Of a DNA stretch of 38,691 nt, positions 22,218 to 31,875 are shown in pieces. Position 1 is the stretch's first letter; each line of letters opens with the position of its first letter. Location: positions 1 to 38,691 of the forward strand of contig JSYX01000327.1 in the NCBI GenBank assembly GCA_000787465.1. The letters are read 5' to 3'. The translations under genes were made by a program, and so were the position numbers. Origin of the DNA: Thermomucor indicae-seudaticae (Eukaryota; Mucoromycota; Mucoromycetes; Mucorales; Lichtheimiaceae). The notes under the pieces are model-generated. The model did not search any database, had not been told where the DNA came from, and worked only from the letters and a program-made list of their open reading frames with translations.

Positions 22218-22853
22218 GATTCGCCCCGTCAGAATTACTCTCGGAAAAGTCAGTAAAAGCTTCCGGGCTGTGTTTAACGAAAGCATCGAGTCTACATATA
22301 TCGCAAAGCGGTGTATCTGAGGTTTTTGCATAAGAGAGCCCTGATCCTGTGCGCGGAATATTGCCAGTTCAATGGACGTTATTATAGCAAATGAGTTTGT
22401 ATGTAATGCGACTATCGATTCGCAGAAAGACGTGAATAAACATGTCTGACATATTATGGGACGCCATTGAATTGTCAGATGACGTATCATAAGCGGAAAA
22501 GCTCGAACCAATGGGACAAAAGCAGGATACTAGGTAGTCGGATAGGATACTGCCAGTAGTTTATCAGTTTCCTGTGCTAGTATTTCTGCTCGACAATATT
22601 TCATATACATTGACAACTGAAATGACGGAGCATGAAGAGACGAAAGAACAAGAACAAGTGCATAACAGAAAGCCGTTTTTAATATGCCAGTGCATGGTGC
22701 ACCGACGGACTGATCTCTGTCATAGATGCTATAATAACTTGGAGAGCGTCAGTGAGTGAGCAAGGAACTTATGCGGATTGTTGGTTTTCATTTTGACCGT
22801 TTCTGGTCAACTAATGTTGTTTATAATCCCGGTTTCACAGAGAATCATATGTA

Positions 22854-23000
22854 TTAAACAAGCCTTTTCTCCTGCGCTAGACTCTTTTGCAATAACGAAA
22901 ACTTGGAGATAGTACTACAAAAGAGAAAACAGTTATGAAACGACAAGGGCAGTAACGAAACGAGCAGCGTGAAAACGAATGCGTATGCAGAATTCATCAT
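22854..23000 (-). CDS. Very small hydrophobic protein, array copy 4, 48 aa (possibly decayed)
   Basis: The leader (AAGATCATCCTTTTCTTCC) and position match the other units. ATG at 23000 (or 22997) opens a 48-codon frame with a hydrophobic stretch (AYAFVFTLLVSLLPLSF), then a Cys/Phe patch. The end ...QEKRLV corresponds, in another frame, to the RRRK-CL motif of copies 1 and 5 (RRRKGLF can be read). This copy is therefore probably truncated by a frameshift although it still has a clean short ORF. The TATA box is weak. Confidence 0.4.
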   Translation of the reverse strand: MMNSAYAFVFTLLVSLLPLSFHNCFLFCSTISKFSLLQKSLAQEKRLV

Positions 23001-23584
23001 GGAAGAAAAGGATGATCTTCAATTCGATGACCCTTTTTCTCTCTGTTTTTGCACTTGCCGAAGGGAAAATCACGCAAACATAAAAAGGTATCATATAAAC
23101 GGCCCTCTAAAAAACTGCTCGGGGTTCAAGTGAAAGCTTCTAAACTTTCTTAATGAGACTATAGAGAACGGGAACCAGTCACCAATGTATGTACATACCA
23201 GACGATGAGAGGCATTTTCTTGAACGAATATTCCTGTTGGATGACGATCTGTCAGAATAAGCGCATTTATAAGTGGAGTTAGATTTATAGCTCCAAAAAG
23301 ATGTGCAAGAAAACATGTGTGAAGGGACGTCTAGGCTAGTGGATGATGCATTCGGTCACTCTGAAACGAAAGTTTATGAGTTCTTATATTGCTGTTTGCG
23401 GCTGAGCTACAATTGACATGGGCAGAAAATCGCAGTGTGGAAGCGTTTTGATATAAAATAATAAGAAGGGCCTGCATAACAAAAAGACCAGTGTTTATTA
23501 TCCTGATACATTGGCGCATTGACCACATATGTTTTGGTGATGGAAGCCATGACGGAGAGCACCCAGGGCGTGATTCGGTTGTTC

Positions 23585-23815
23585 CTACTTTGGTCGTTCC
23601 TCGTCTCTCACTCGGTTGGCCCCAGCTACATAAACAGAGTGATTCAGAACCAGGTTGACGGACCAAAATAGACAAGTCTTACGTCTGCCTCTTCTGTAGA
23701 AAAGAATGTAGGCATAGAAGGCTTCAATCATGATTGCAAGTAACGCGAAAGCGACGCAAGTAAGACAAAGGACAAATAGGATAAGCAAAAGTCTGTATGC
23801 ATTTGTAGTGTCCAT
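23585..23815 (-). CDS. Small single-pass membrane protein, array copy 5, 76 aa
   Basis: ATG at 23815 gives a 76-residue protein: a short polar start (MDTTNAYR), a long hydrophobic region at about residues 9-39 (LLLILFVLCLTCVAFALLAI), then YRRGRRKTCLFWSV and a charged tail (NRVRDEERPK). The YRR..K-CL segment after the helix is also found in copy 1, which ties the units together at protein level. The open frame continues upstream, but it covers the shared leader, so this ATG is preferred. No family recognised. Confidence 0.5.
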   Translation of the reverse strand: MDTTNAYRLLLILFVLCLTCVAFALLAIMIEAFYAYILFYRRGRRKTCLFWSVNLVLNHSVYVAGANRVRDEERPK

Positions 23816-24811
23816 GATGAAGCAGAAAAGAAGATAATGTTGTATGTTTTTACTTATCGATGGGGATACTAAATCAAACAAGCGCATTAGGAACGTAGCA
23901 AGCAAAAAATGGTCCGAGTATGAATACGACTCGGAGATTTTTTCAATTGGCTCTGCAGAAAAATCTCTAGGGCTGTCAAAGAAAACGTTCTGAACTCTCC
24001 TAGAGAAAGTATACAAAAATGGATAAGCTTTTATGTATGTGAGCATGTGTCAGAGACTGGATAGTTAATGTTTTTTGCTTAGTAGCCGCGAAAGGCCAAC
24101 TGTAATGCAGCAATGATCCTACGCGCTGAATATCCTCAACTGAATGATCATTCGTCAGAGCAAATGAATTATATATAGAGTGAATATCTATCTACTTTCG
24201 AGAGGAAATGCGATAGCATGGATAACACGCTATCGGACGCCCCCGAATCACTATGTAATTCATCCTAAAAAGCCCTCGAATTCAAGGGAACAAAGACACG
24301 CATCGGTCACTTGAAGAGAGGCTACCACCAGTCGATGTAGTGCTTATAGCAGTCTGACTTATTTATGTATTCAACTTGGCTCGATATGACCAAATGTTGA
24401 AACGAAGTAAACGTTCAGATATGGAAAAAAGAAGAAGCGGTACATAACAAAAAGCTCGGCTACATTATGCTGATGCATGGTGCACTGTCAGAGTACACTA
24501 AGTTTCTGCAATGGAAGCCTTCAAAACTTCAAGAGAGAAGGGGGGAAAGAGATAGCCAAGGACATTCTTTCATTTGCTGCTGTTCATGGTTTGCTCGTTC
24601 TGCGTCTACGACTTATATCGTTGTACATTACGGGAAAATAATGTAGCCTTGCATTCAACGATTTGGATCTTTTGTAATAACTCTAGTTTTAGATAACCTG
24701 TAAAGATGGATTGCCTCAAGACTTGAGTCGCAATTTCGGATCTTCAGATATGTGATAGAAGTTTAAAGGTATCCCTGAATAACCCGTGAATCGCTAACGA
24801 GCAGCCTTTAT

Positions 24812-25055
24812 TTAAGGTTCGTCCCAAGGTTCAAGCCGGAATAAACCCTTTAATGAAGGATATTTGTTTCTGTATTTCTCGACCACCAAAGATACAAGGC
24901 CGAGCACCGTGAGAAAGACGGGCAAAATGCCAAGGGCCAGGTCCAACGATGTATGTGTCTCCGTAAGAATCAATACTGTCTCCTCTAGTAGAGTTCACCA
25001 AATTGTAGCCTGCGGTGAAATCTGTTGAGGAGTTGTGTGCTTGTGAAAGGTACAT
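24812..25055 (-). pseudogene. Frameshifted small membrane protein, array copy 6
   Basis: TATA-like AGTATAAACATAAAG (about 25101-25115) precedes ATG 25055, as in the other units. The ATG frame starts MYLSQAHNSSTDFTAGYN but loses hydrophobicity. The membrane helix lies in another frame (LDLALGILPVFLTVLGLVSL, then a basic YRNKYPSLKG tail, stop at 24814-24812). No plausible intron links the two frames, so one frameshift has probably broken the gene; a sequencing error is the alternative. Confidence 0.45.
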
Positions 25056-26106
25056 CGTGAAAGGAAAAAGGCTAATCCTGAATCCTATCGACGTTTCCCT
25101 CTTTATGTTTATACTTGTCGATGACATAGGTATTAGATCAAACAAACACGTGAGGAACAAGTGTGTAAAAGGTCCAAGCATAACCATTTAGCTCGGCGCA
25201 TAGCCAATGGCTCAAAATAACTCCCTCGAAGATTCAACTGCGAGTCATGAAATCCTCCCGAGGCCCCTTTAGAGAAACGTGAAGAAAGGGCTTGGCCAAT
25301 ATGTGTTTTTTTATGTACAGTACCCGTGCGATATATCGATATTTGATAGATCGATATACCTATCGACATCTGCAATCACGGATTCGCCTTTTTCCAGGTG
25401 TATGTCCACTTGATATAACGATCACATTTTTCGCCGCGGACCCTTTCGATACATCGCGTGGATACTGTAACGCACAGCGCGGCTTTAAATGTCCTTGCAT
25501 AGTAGAGCAAATTAGCTTATACATATGGTGCAATATCTGCCTTTGACAATATGCGTAATAAACATTGAAGGGACGTCCCTGGCTAGGCTTCGGCACTGGG
25601 CTGGGCCGTCCCGTCCCAGTTGAGTTTTGGGACGCTAAAGAACGTACCTTAATTACAGGATGACTTATCTTAATAAACCTGGTCGCTGAAAACGATACTG
25701 CTGATAGTTTTATAAGGTCCTTATACCAGTGTTCTGCAACGGAACTATTTGCTCGACCGTCATAATTCATATTAGCGTACGTCCTATCGAGTCTTCTTGA
25801 GAGTCATTAAGCAGTTTGGCACTCTCATAGCGAAAGCATAGTGGAAGGGAATAATCTATATATCGAAGGGCGCGTATTTAAGGCTTTCTGCTAGTTGAGA
25901 GATAATTTCTTGGACGTTCGACAATGATGCAGCGATGCACTAAATATCTCGCGTTCAGTGAGCATTTTTTAGAGGAACACGTACCAGATGGCTCATGCGT
26001 TCTTTCGAATTCCAGGAGGTTTCTGATTGGTTGGCTATACTTGGCAATAACGTTCTGTACCTCTTTTCTCTTCTTTTTTATCCTTTCGTTGGAATAACAA
26101 ACAAAA
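25056..26106. other. Gene-free stretch between the array and the ChAPs gene
   Basis: No supported gene. The left part resembles the upstream region of array copy 5. Around 25320-25370 there is a run of GATAGATCGATATACC-type short repeats. At 25565-25635 a GGGACG/CGTCCC-rich segment (GGGCCGTCCCGTCCCAG) resembles the repeat-filled TIR elements on the right. The last 300 bp are A-rich and precede the ChAPs ATG at 26107, so they probably hold its promoter. Confidence 0.45.
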
Positions 26107-29073
26107 ATGGGCGACACATTAAAGGACATACCTGAATTCTTTGAGACCGAACTTGGAGAAAGCATTGCAGCTAGAACGGACGCCCTGGGTATGGCGTAAT
26201 TAGAGCGAAAGCAAGCTCAAGGAAAAAAAAAGAAACGCGATTCATCATCTTGGACAACATTTTAGGTACCTTTCGTGAACTTGGGCCTCCCGATCTATGT
26301 CACATAATCAAGACGAATGCGAAACCGGGTGTGCGTGAGGTACAGCGTTTGAAGAGCAAAATGTGTGAGAGAGAGACAGGGACAGGAAATAACGTAAGCT
26401 TACTAGCTTGGAAGTTACCATTACGTGTCTGGCGTGGATGCTTCGTCGTCAGCAACCCTCGCCGCGTACCTGAATTCGCTCACCTACTCGATGGTAAAAA
26501 AAATGAATCTCTACCTCTTTACACGAGTCGAGGCTTATTGGTGACTCGCACTTTTATCAGGACGACTCACAGTCTTGGTTTTCGAAATCGAACGCGTGGA
26601 GAATACGATCAGGCATCTATTGGTAACGAGAGCAGAAAAGGAAAAGAGATGAGGAGAGAAACTGATGGGTGATTTTAGCTGCTTCAATGCGTTTTCGCGG
26701 GTCGATGTTCGCGTTGAAGTAAAGATCCCCGGCGGTGTCGAGAGTTATTTTGTCGATGTGCGTGGCGAGCGGTAAATATAGATATTCCCGGGTCAAAAAG
26801 AGGAAGCTAGAGTAGCTGAGTACGTCATACGGCTATTATTAGACATGAAGCGACGGCGGCTATTTGGCAAGAGACTTACTTGTCGGCTGTACTCCGTGCC
26901 ATCCTGTACTCGGACGATAGCTATTACCGACTGGCAGGTTACCGCAAGATTGATCCCATTACAAGTCTACAGGGCGAACAAAAGTTCCTTGAAGCCGTTG
27001 AAGCGCTATTTTGGAAAGGTGATTTCAACTCTGACATTGATATATTTATATGTGGAATAACGAAAACGGACAAAATTAGGCTGGCAGCTGGGCAGCAGGC
27101 CTGAAATTCAGGTCGCTACATCTGTGCATAACCATTTAACGGCAGGTGTCATGAAATACTTTGGTGACAGCTTTCGATATGGTCCAGCCATCGAGTTATT
27201 CGAGAAACATATCCTTTTTATTACGTCATTCTTGTAACATTTAACATTAGCCTTGATGTGGTTCTCCTTAACTCTTGATCTTTTATGCATTTACTGCACA
27301 AAAAGGATCCGGAAGTGGGTGCGTTGCTAGCGGAGGCTTATATCGGTGCCAACGAAGAAACCAAGGCTGTCAGAGTGCTCTACGAAGATCTTAAGCTTGC
27401 GTCCATGAGCTATCCATTACTCCATGTGCAAGTGGATTTCTTGCGGAGTAAGGTAAATGGTTGGGTTGGATAAGGGTGAAGTTTATGTCATTAAAGCACA
27501 CTGTTAGGGCGAGTATGATATGGCTCTTAAACTTGCCAAGTATGCGGTTAACACGACGCCGTCCGAATTTCTCACGTGGGCCAAGCTCACTGATGGTAAG
27601 CTCGGAACGTCCGTGTCATGGTTCCTATTTCTAACGGCTATTGTCGTTAGTCTATATCGATATTGGAGACTATAAAAATGTAAGAGCAGCTTCCTGAATT
27701 TGTGTTATTCGACAGACGAAAGACTGATGCTGAAACTTTGCTAGGCGTTGTTGACTCTCAACTCGTGTCCGATGTTCACCTATAGCGAACGAGACATGCA
27801 TCGAATGCCGCCACCAGCCAAGACACATTTGCCCATAAAGCCTGATATTGTCAAATCTGGAATCATGGAAGAAGATAACGCGGGTCGGGAAGCAGAGGTA
27901 CGGTTTCGATGTCATCAGCTTGATGAAATATCTTTCTTGAAACTGATATGGCGCATAAGCCTGATCCGAACCTGGTTCGACTTCCTGCACCAGCATTGCA
28001 CGGTACATTTGCCAAAGCGTATTCCCTATTAACTCGTCTGGCGGCCAAGATTGGCTGGGACGACTTACTCAAAACTCGATCCAGCGTGTTTGTGATGGAA
28101 GAAGAGTACCGCATGCTAAAGGCAAAAGAAGAAGAGCGAAAAACGAGTATATCACAGAGTCCAAAAACGGCGACGACGACGCAAACATCCGAATCTCAAA
28201 GCAACAAAAAAGAAGAAGAACAAAGCAAGCTTACTGAAAAAATGGAGAACATTGACTTGAACGACGAGTCCAAACCAGGGGAAATGCCGCGATCTTCATT
28301 AGAGCGACCACAGCAGGCTGCGGAAGAATCCAAGGTAACGAAAGATAGAAGACATTGTGCAATGGAAAGATACTTATGTGAAACAAAAAGGATGCAAACG
28401 ACCAGAACAGCAACAATAACGGTACTGATACCACCTTTTCGTTTGGCAATAAGCGATTATGTGAACGGTGGCTGGACAATCTGTTCATGGTCTTGTACGA
28501 GGACTTGCGAGTTTACACCTTTTGGAGGACAGAAGCAGGTCACTATCGTTCTCAGCAGATGCCGTACCGCAAGACGGGGACGGAATGGGAACTGCTTGGT
28601 GATCTTGCACTTCGACTCTGGCACGAGGTAAATAAAGGAAGATATGCCTTTAACGTGAGAGGCATTCCTGAGCTTTTATTTAGGATGAAGCTCGAGAGTC
28701 ATACGAGTTGTGTCTTGATCACAAGTTCTCGGCCAAGGCATGGATGAGGCTTTTGGAAATCTATGCCAAGGAAGGAAATGTACAAAAGGCACTTTTGGCT
28801 GCAGTCAAATTGACAGTCTATCATGAACGCTGGTATCATGAGATTGTGGTAAGACGATATTCTGTATAATGGGAAGGAGAAGGTGGGTTAACTGTCATTT
28901 ATTAGTACCCGACCGAGATTGCTTGCAATCTGAATAAACTGATCCGCAAGGAGGGCTTATCCAAGATGCAAAATATCTTGACGTCCATGAATCTCCCTCG
29001 TCCCGTGCAAGCACTCATTACCCGCTATTTCGATTACGGTGAACTTTTCAAGGTTGAAGGATATGAATTCTAG
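26107..29073 (+). CDS. ChAPs family exomer subunit (Bch1/Bud7-like), 691 aa
   Basis: Fifteen exons: 26107-26188, 26266-26339, 26407-26493, 26561-26622, 26679-26771, 26843-27018, 27080-27208, 27295-27452, 27508-27595, 27651-27679, 27745-27897, 27960-28334, 28391-28627, 28684-28848 and 28906-29073. The joined frame is fully open and shows ChAPs hallmarks: RELGPPDLCHIIKTNAKPG, SYHYVSGVDASSSATLAAYL, NSLTYSM, SQSWFSKSNAWRIRSG, PGGVESYFVDVRGE, TPR-like repeats (DPEVGALLAEAYIGANEETK), and a C-terminal KRLCERWLDNLFMVLYEDL. ChAPs bind Chs5 and Arf1 to form exomer, which loads cargo such as chitin synthase Chs3 at the trans-Golgi. A charged low-complexity insert (about residues 415-475) is lineage-specific. 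Intron 7 (27209-27294) is AT..AC with U12-type signals; all others are GT..AG. Confidence 0.9.
27209..27294 (+). other. U12-type AT-AC intron in the ChAPs gene
   Basis: The 86-nt intron begins ATATCCTTTTT (perfect minor-spliceosome donor), contains TCCTTAAC at 27265-27272 (matching the U12 branch-site consensus TTCCTTRAC) and ends TTTAC. Removing it gives ELFEKLHKKDPEVGALL in frame. The GT..AG alternatives tried in this interval give a wrong frame or a stop. Confidence 0.85.
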
Positions 29074-29400
29074 TCGGAAAGCCTCCCCCCACTCTTTACT
29101 GTCTACATCTTTTTCTTCTTCTAATAACGATCTGCTACATAGAGAAAAGACATTTCTAGAGCTATCGATATTCGACCTTGAAAGGGCTGGCTATGTAGTA
29201 ATATCCGGGATTGGAGTCAAAGAATAATACGTAACGGCATTTATTGGGTTATATGCAGCTTTCATCCGGTGGGTTAACAAAGGGCCATGCATGTATTATC
29301 TATATTCCCGAAAGAGGATTGATTCATGCGTTTGTCGGATTGGCGTTGTCCTATGGATAATACCGTAAATTTTAGAGTTTTCTTCCTTCGTCTCACACCC
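29074..29400. other. Intergenic region between ChAPs and coiled-coil gene
   Basis: 327 bp without a supported gene. It contains the ChAPs 3' end (pyrimidine-rich, TTTTTCTTCTTC near 29110) and probably the promoter of the next plus-strand gene. Nothing else was recognised. Confidence 0.5.
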
Positions 29401-30226
29401 ATGTCTACAGCCGAGATACAGAAAGACGCAGATGCGTCCATTGATGTAAGACCACGAATCTCTTCGTGTTGGCGAAAGGATAATGCTGAAAGTGTTCGTA
29501 AGTAGAGCATTATTCAAGTCACTGATGCTGCGGGAGGCGATGATGACGACGACATTATGCGACGACTGAAAACCATCCCAAAGGTTAATTGACATAGCCC
29601 AAAGAACCTCGCAATGCCCGAAGCTAATGACGGCTCTATCTTCAGTTTGAGCCGCTTTTCAAAGACAGTACATTCGGTTTGGAAGGTCTTTTAGGACCAA
29701 GGACAAGACAAGACAATGCTGGTAAGCTCTAAAGACAGGAAAACGATAAATACCTCCTAAGCTTTCCACATATACACATGCAAGAGTTCGTCCTGGGCCA
29801 CCCACGGATGTACTCTGGTCGATTCAACAGCACGTAAAGAAATACAAGTCCAAAATCCATGACGATCAGAGATCGCTTCTTGAGCGTATCCAACAAGTGG
29901 ATGAATTGAGTCAGCAAGTTATGCAACGGATGTTACTAGCGTCGAATCAAGCCCAATTGGTCTCGGTAAAAGACAAGCAAAGTAAGTACGGATCTATTCT
30001 ACGAAAAAAAGAAGAGAGATAACCAACTTTATATACGTTAGTCCAGAAACTGGATGCTCAGGTCAAACAGCTACAAAGTATGGTTGCCGATATATTCACG
30101 TCTCTGCATCGTATGCGTGGTCGTTTCGAGCCCCAAGATCGAATCGGTGATTCCGGTTGGCCTGAGTTGGATATGCTTTATCAAAAGACTACTAGCTCAG
30201 CCGATGTTAGCGCATCACAAAGTTGA
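29401..30226 (+). CDS. Small coiled-coil protein, possibly BORCS5/LOH1CR12-like, 192 aa
   Basis: Five exons: 29401-29445, 29506-29583, 29646-29721, 29787-29981 and 30042-30226; all introns GT..AG and frame open to the TGA at 30224-30226. The N-terminus is acidic (TDAAGGDDDDDIMRRL), followed by IPKFEPLFKDSTFGLEGLLG. A long amphipathic coiled coil then runs over about residues 85-165 (SIQQHVKKYKSKIHDDQRS, RIQQVDELSQQVMQRM, QIQKLDAQVKQLQSMVADIF), with GRFEPQDRIG near the end. The combination of a FEPL box, a heptad helix of this length and a terminal LEPF-like motif recalls BORCS5 of the lysosome-positioning BORC complex, but I am not certain. No membrane segment. It lies head-to-tail downstream of the ChAPs gene. 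Confidence 0.7.
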
Positions 30227-30921
30227 AGACCTTTATTAAAAGGTTCCTTCGTAGCTTATTACATATGCAGTTTGCATTGTTTACCTATTCCTTTTGTTTG
30301 TTCTGAACCAGAAAATGTCACTTGTTGTTGTCGTTGCTAACTGGCATTCATGCGGTGTGATCTCCGTCGTCTTGAGAATCAGAAGATTCCATGCGCTTCT
30401 GGGGCTTATGCACTTAAAAAGGATGTTTGCTATTCACTGGCGTCAGGGGCTAACTTATAGGCACAATTTGCAGCCTCCGTTGATGGAATTGGGACTTGGC
30501 TTGACACTATAGGAAATGGAAAATTCACTAAGACAGTTTCATAGGAACTCTCAGGGCGTTTTATACTCCTTCCAATACAGTATCTCCACCAGTTGTTAGC
30601 AATCACTACGGCAGAGGAGCCTAAAATTCTGTTCATCAACATAAATGCCAATGTTATTATTGCATATGTCATTAAGCAATTATCATAAACAATCAGCCAT
30701 GGATCAGGCACTAGCTGCGTAATTTAAGTACTCGTTTGCCTCGGAGAAATTATATACCGAAAAGCGTGACAGACGGACAGATTTTTTTGTAGGGGAGACG
30801 TAGCTCCGATTTTTATTTGAACGCACGTCATAAGGAGTGATGCGAACAAGGGCGAGCGGGAGAACGGGACAAAAGGTATAAGAATGTCTATATAGAAGTG
30901 TCAACGGGGGATGTGTGAGAG
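30227..30921. other. Gene-free stretch with an isolated TIR-like end
   Basis: No supported gene. CACTATAGGAAATG at 30505-30518 is identical to the first 14 bases of the TIR of the 449-bp element at 36771-37219, but no inverted partner was found nearby. It may be one end of a decayed related element. Confidence 0.45.
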
Positions 30922-31308
30922 GTGATGGCTATCAACAAAATGTTGTACGTCTTTGTGGATGGCAGAAGAAATCGCAGGGAAGCTGAACGGTACTTGATCA
31001 AAGACGAGACGCCAATGTGCCAGCCAGAGTCCTCGGAGAACACAGGCTATAACTTGAGCACTCGAGACGTTGCGTGGACCTATGGGGAAAACGAAGGCAA
31101 AGATGGCTTGGTGAACTTTGCGGGCAGAAGGTGGATCAAGAAGCAGGTCAGTCCAGATCGAGTAGCAGATTGGCCACTTGTGAGGGCATGCGTAGAAGAA
31201 ATGTGCGAGTGTATCAGTATGCTCCTGACAAACCGGACAGAGAGGAGATGGAAACAGGGTAGGAGCGATGCGATGGTAAGTTTCGCGACAAGACAGTTTT
31301 CGATGTAG
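30922..31308 (+). CDS. Uncharacterised ORF or exon, 128 aa
   Basis: An open frame from ATG 30922 (second ATG at 30925) encodes a charged, soluble sequence (VDGRRNRREAERYLIKDET, WTYGENEGKDGLVNFAGRRW). It contains two Cys near VEEMCECISML. A donor-like GTAAGT at 31276 follows ...GRSDAM, so this may be an exon whose 3' partner has been lost; a repeat-rich segment begins just after the stop. I do not recognise it, and it could be part of a dead transposon. Low confidence. Confidence 0.3.
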   Translation: MMAINKMLYVFVDGRRNRREAERYLIKDETPMCQPESSENTGYNLSTRDVAWTYGENEGKDGLVNFAGRRWIKKQVSPDRVADWPLVRACVEEMCECISMLLTNRTERRWKQGRSDAMVSFATRQFSM

Positions 31309-31471
31309 GGCCCTATTAGGGATCTAAAACAGATTCGGATATCCGGATGGGATCCAGATTGGATGGAGTTTTACGGATTCGGATGACAAGTTTTGAGATC
31401 CGGATTAGAAAACGGATTGAGCAGAAGTTATCCGGATTATCCGAATTACGGAGTTGGTGTTGGCCTCTAGT
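31305..31471. repeat. CGGAT-rich repeat element, possible hAT-like MITE
   Basis: The segment is built from many copies of CGGAT/ATCCG (GGATATCCGGATGGGATCC and similar). It begins TAGGGCCC and ends GGCCTCTA, an imperfect inverted pair. I did not find a convincing 8-bp target duplication. Confidence 0.45.
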
Positions 31472-31875
31472 AAGAATGCTGCTTATAAACTTGACGAACT
31501 GATGATTTGTTCCTTTATTTGTGTTTACTTCAGTTTTCGTCTCGCCGCTGACTTGTAATATCTGTTAGTATTAGGCTCTTTTCGCTATATCAGTGTTGTT
31601 CATCCATTATCATAGAGGAGCCAATGCTTCTGACTCCTGGCCAGACTTATTCCAAGATTAGCTATAAATACCTGCGCTCATTTACACCATCTCTGCTCCC
31701 GTACGCAATTATCCTCTCCGCATCTCATACTTTGTCTTTTCTTGATAGAATAAAGCCAATAGTAATGGGGTTCACCAGAATTCCGGGGGTACCTCGGCTG
31801 AGGGGTACCGGAATTTGAATGTGGGAAGACAAGTCACGGCGATCCAAAAGTGGTAGTACCCTTGGGTACGCAACT
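31472..31875. other. Gene-free stretch with a hairpin
   Basis: No supported gene. Around 31781-31817 an imperfect hairpin is visible: GGTACCTC, loop GGCT, then GAGGGGTACC, flanked by AATTCC and GGAATT. It lies downstream of the minus-strand RTC4-like gene and may be a terminator-like or transposon-end structure. Confidence 0.4.

Larger units (their letters stand above)
20120..25300 (-). repeat. Tandem array of six or more diverged small-membrane-protein units
   Basis: Successive units of about 0.5-1.3 kb share marks in the same order on the minus strand: a TATA box as part of GTATAAAAGG (often after TTGACA), about 60 nt of leader with GGATCATCTT and TTCTTATT, a tiny ORF with one hydrophobic helix, and a 3' flank CATAACAAAAAGC with nearby TTATTATG (seen near 20150, 22665, 23475 and 24450). 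Spacers also match: 21130-21560 and 22245-22690 can be followed against each other for over 400 bp (AAGTCAGTAAAAGC, GCGCGGAATATT, GTCTGACATATTATGGGACG). Distant versions occur near 24100-24500. The upstream regions of the copies at 23815 and 25055 also resemble each other (AATCAAACAA and GGAAC segments). Confidence 0.75.

Noticed and set aside
27224..27300. Ordinary GT-AG intron instead of the AT-AC intron in the ChAPs gene
   Set aside because: GTCATT or GTAACA donors joined to AAAAAG or CATTAG acceptors shift the frame or hit a stop, whereas the AT-AC join restores the family sequence.
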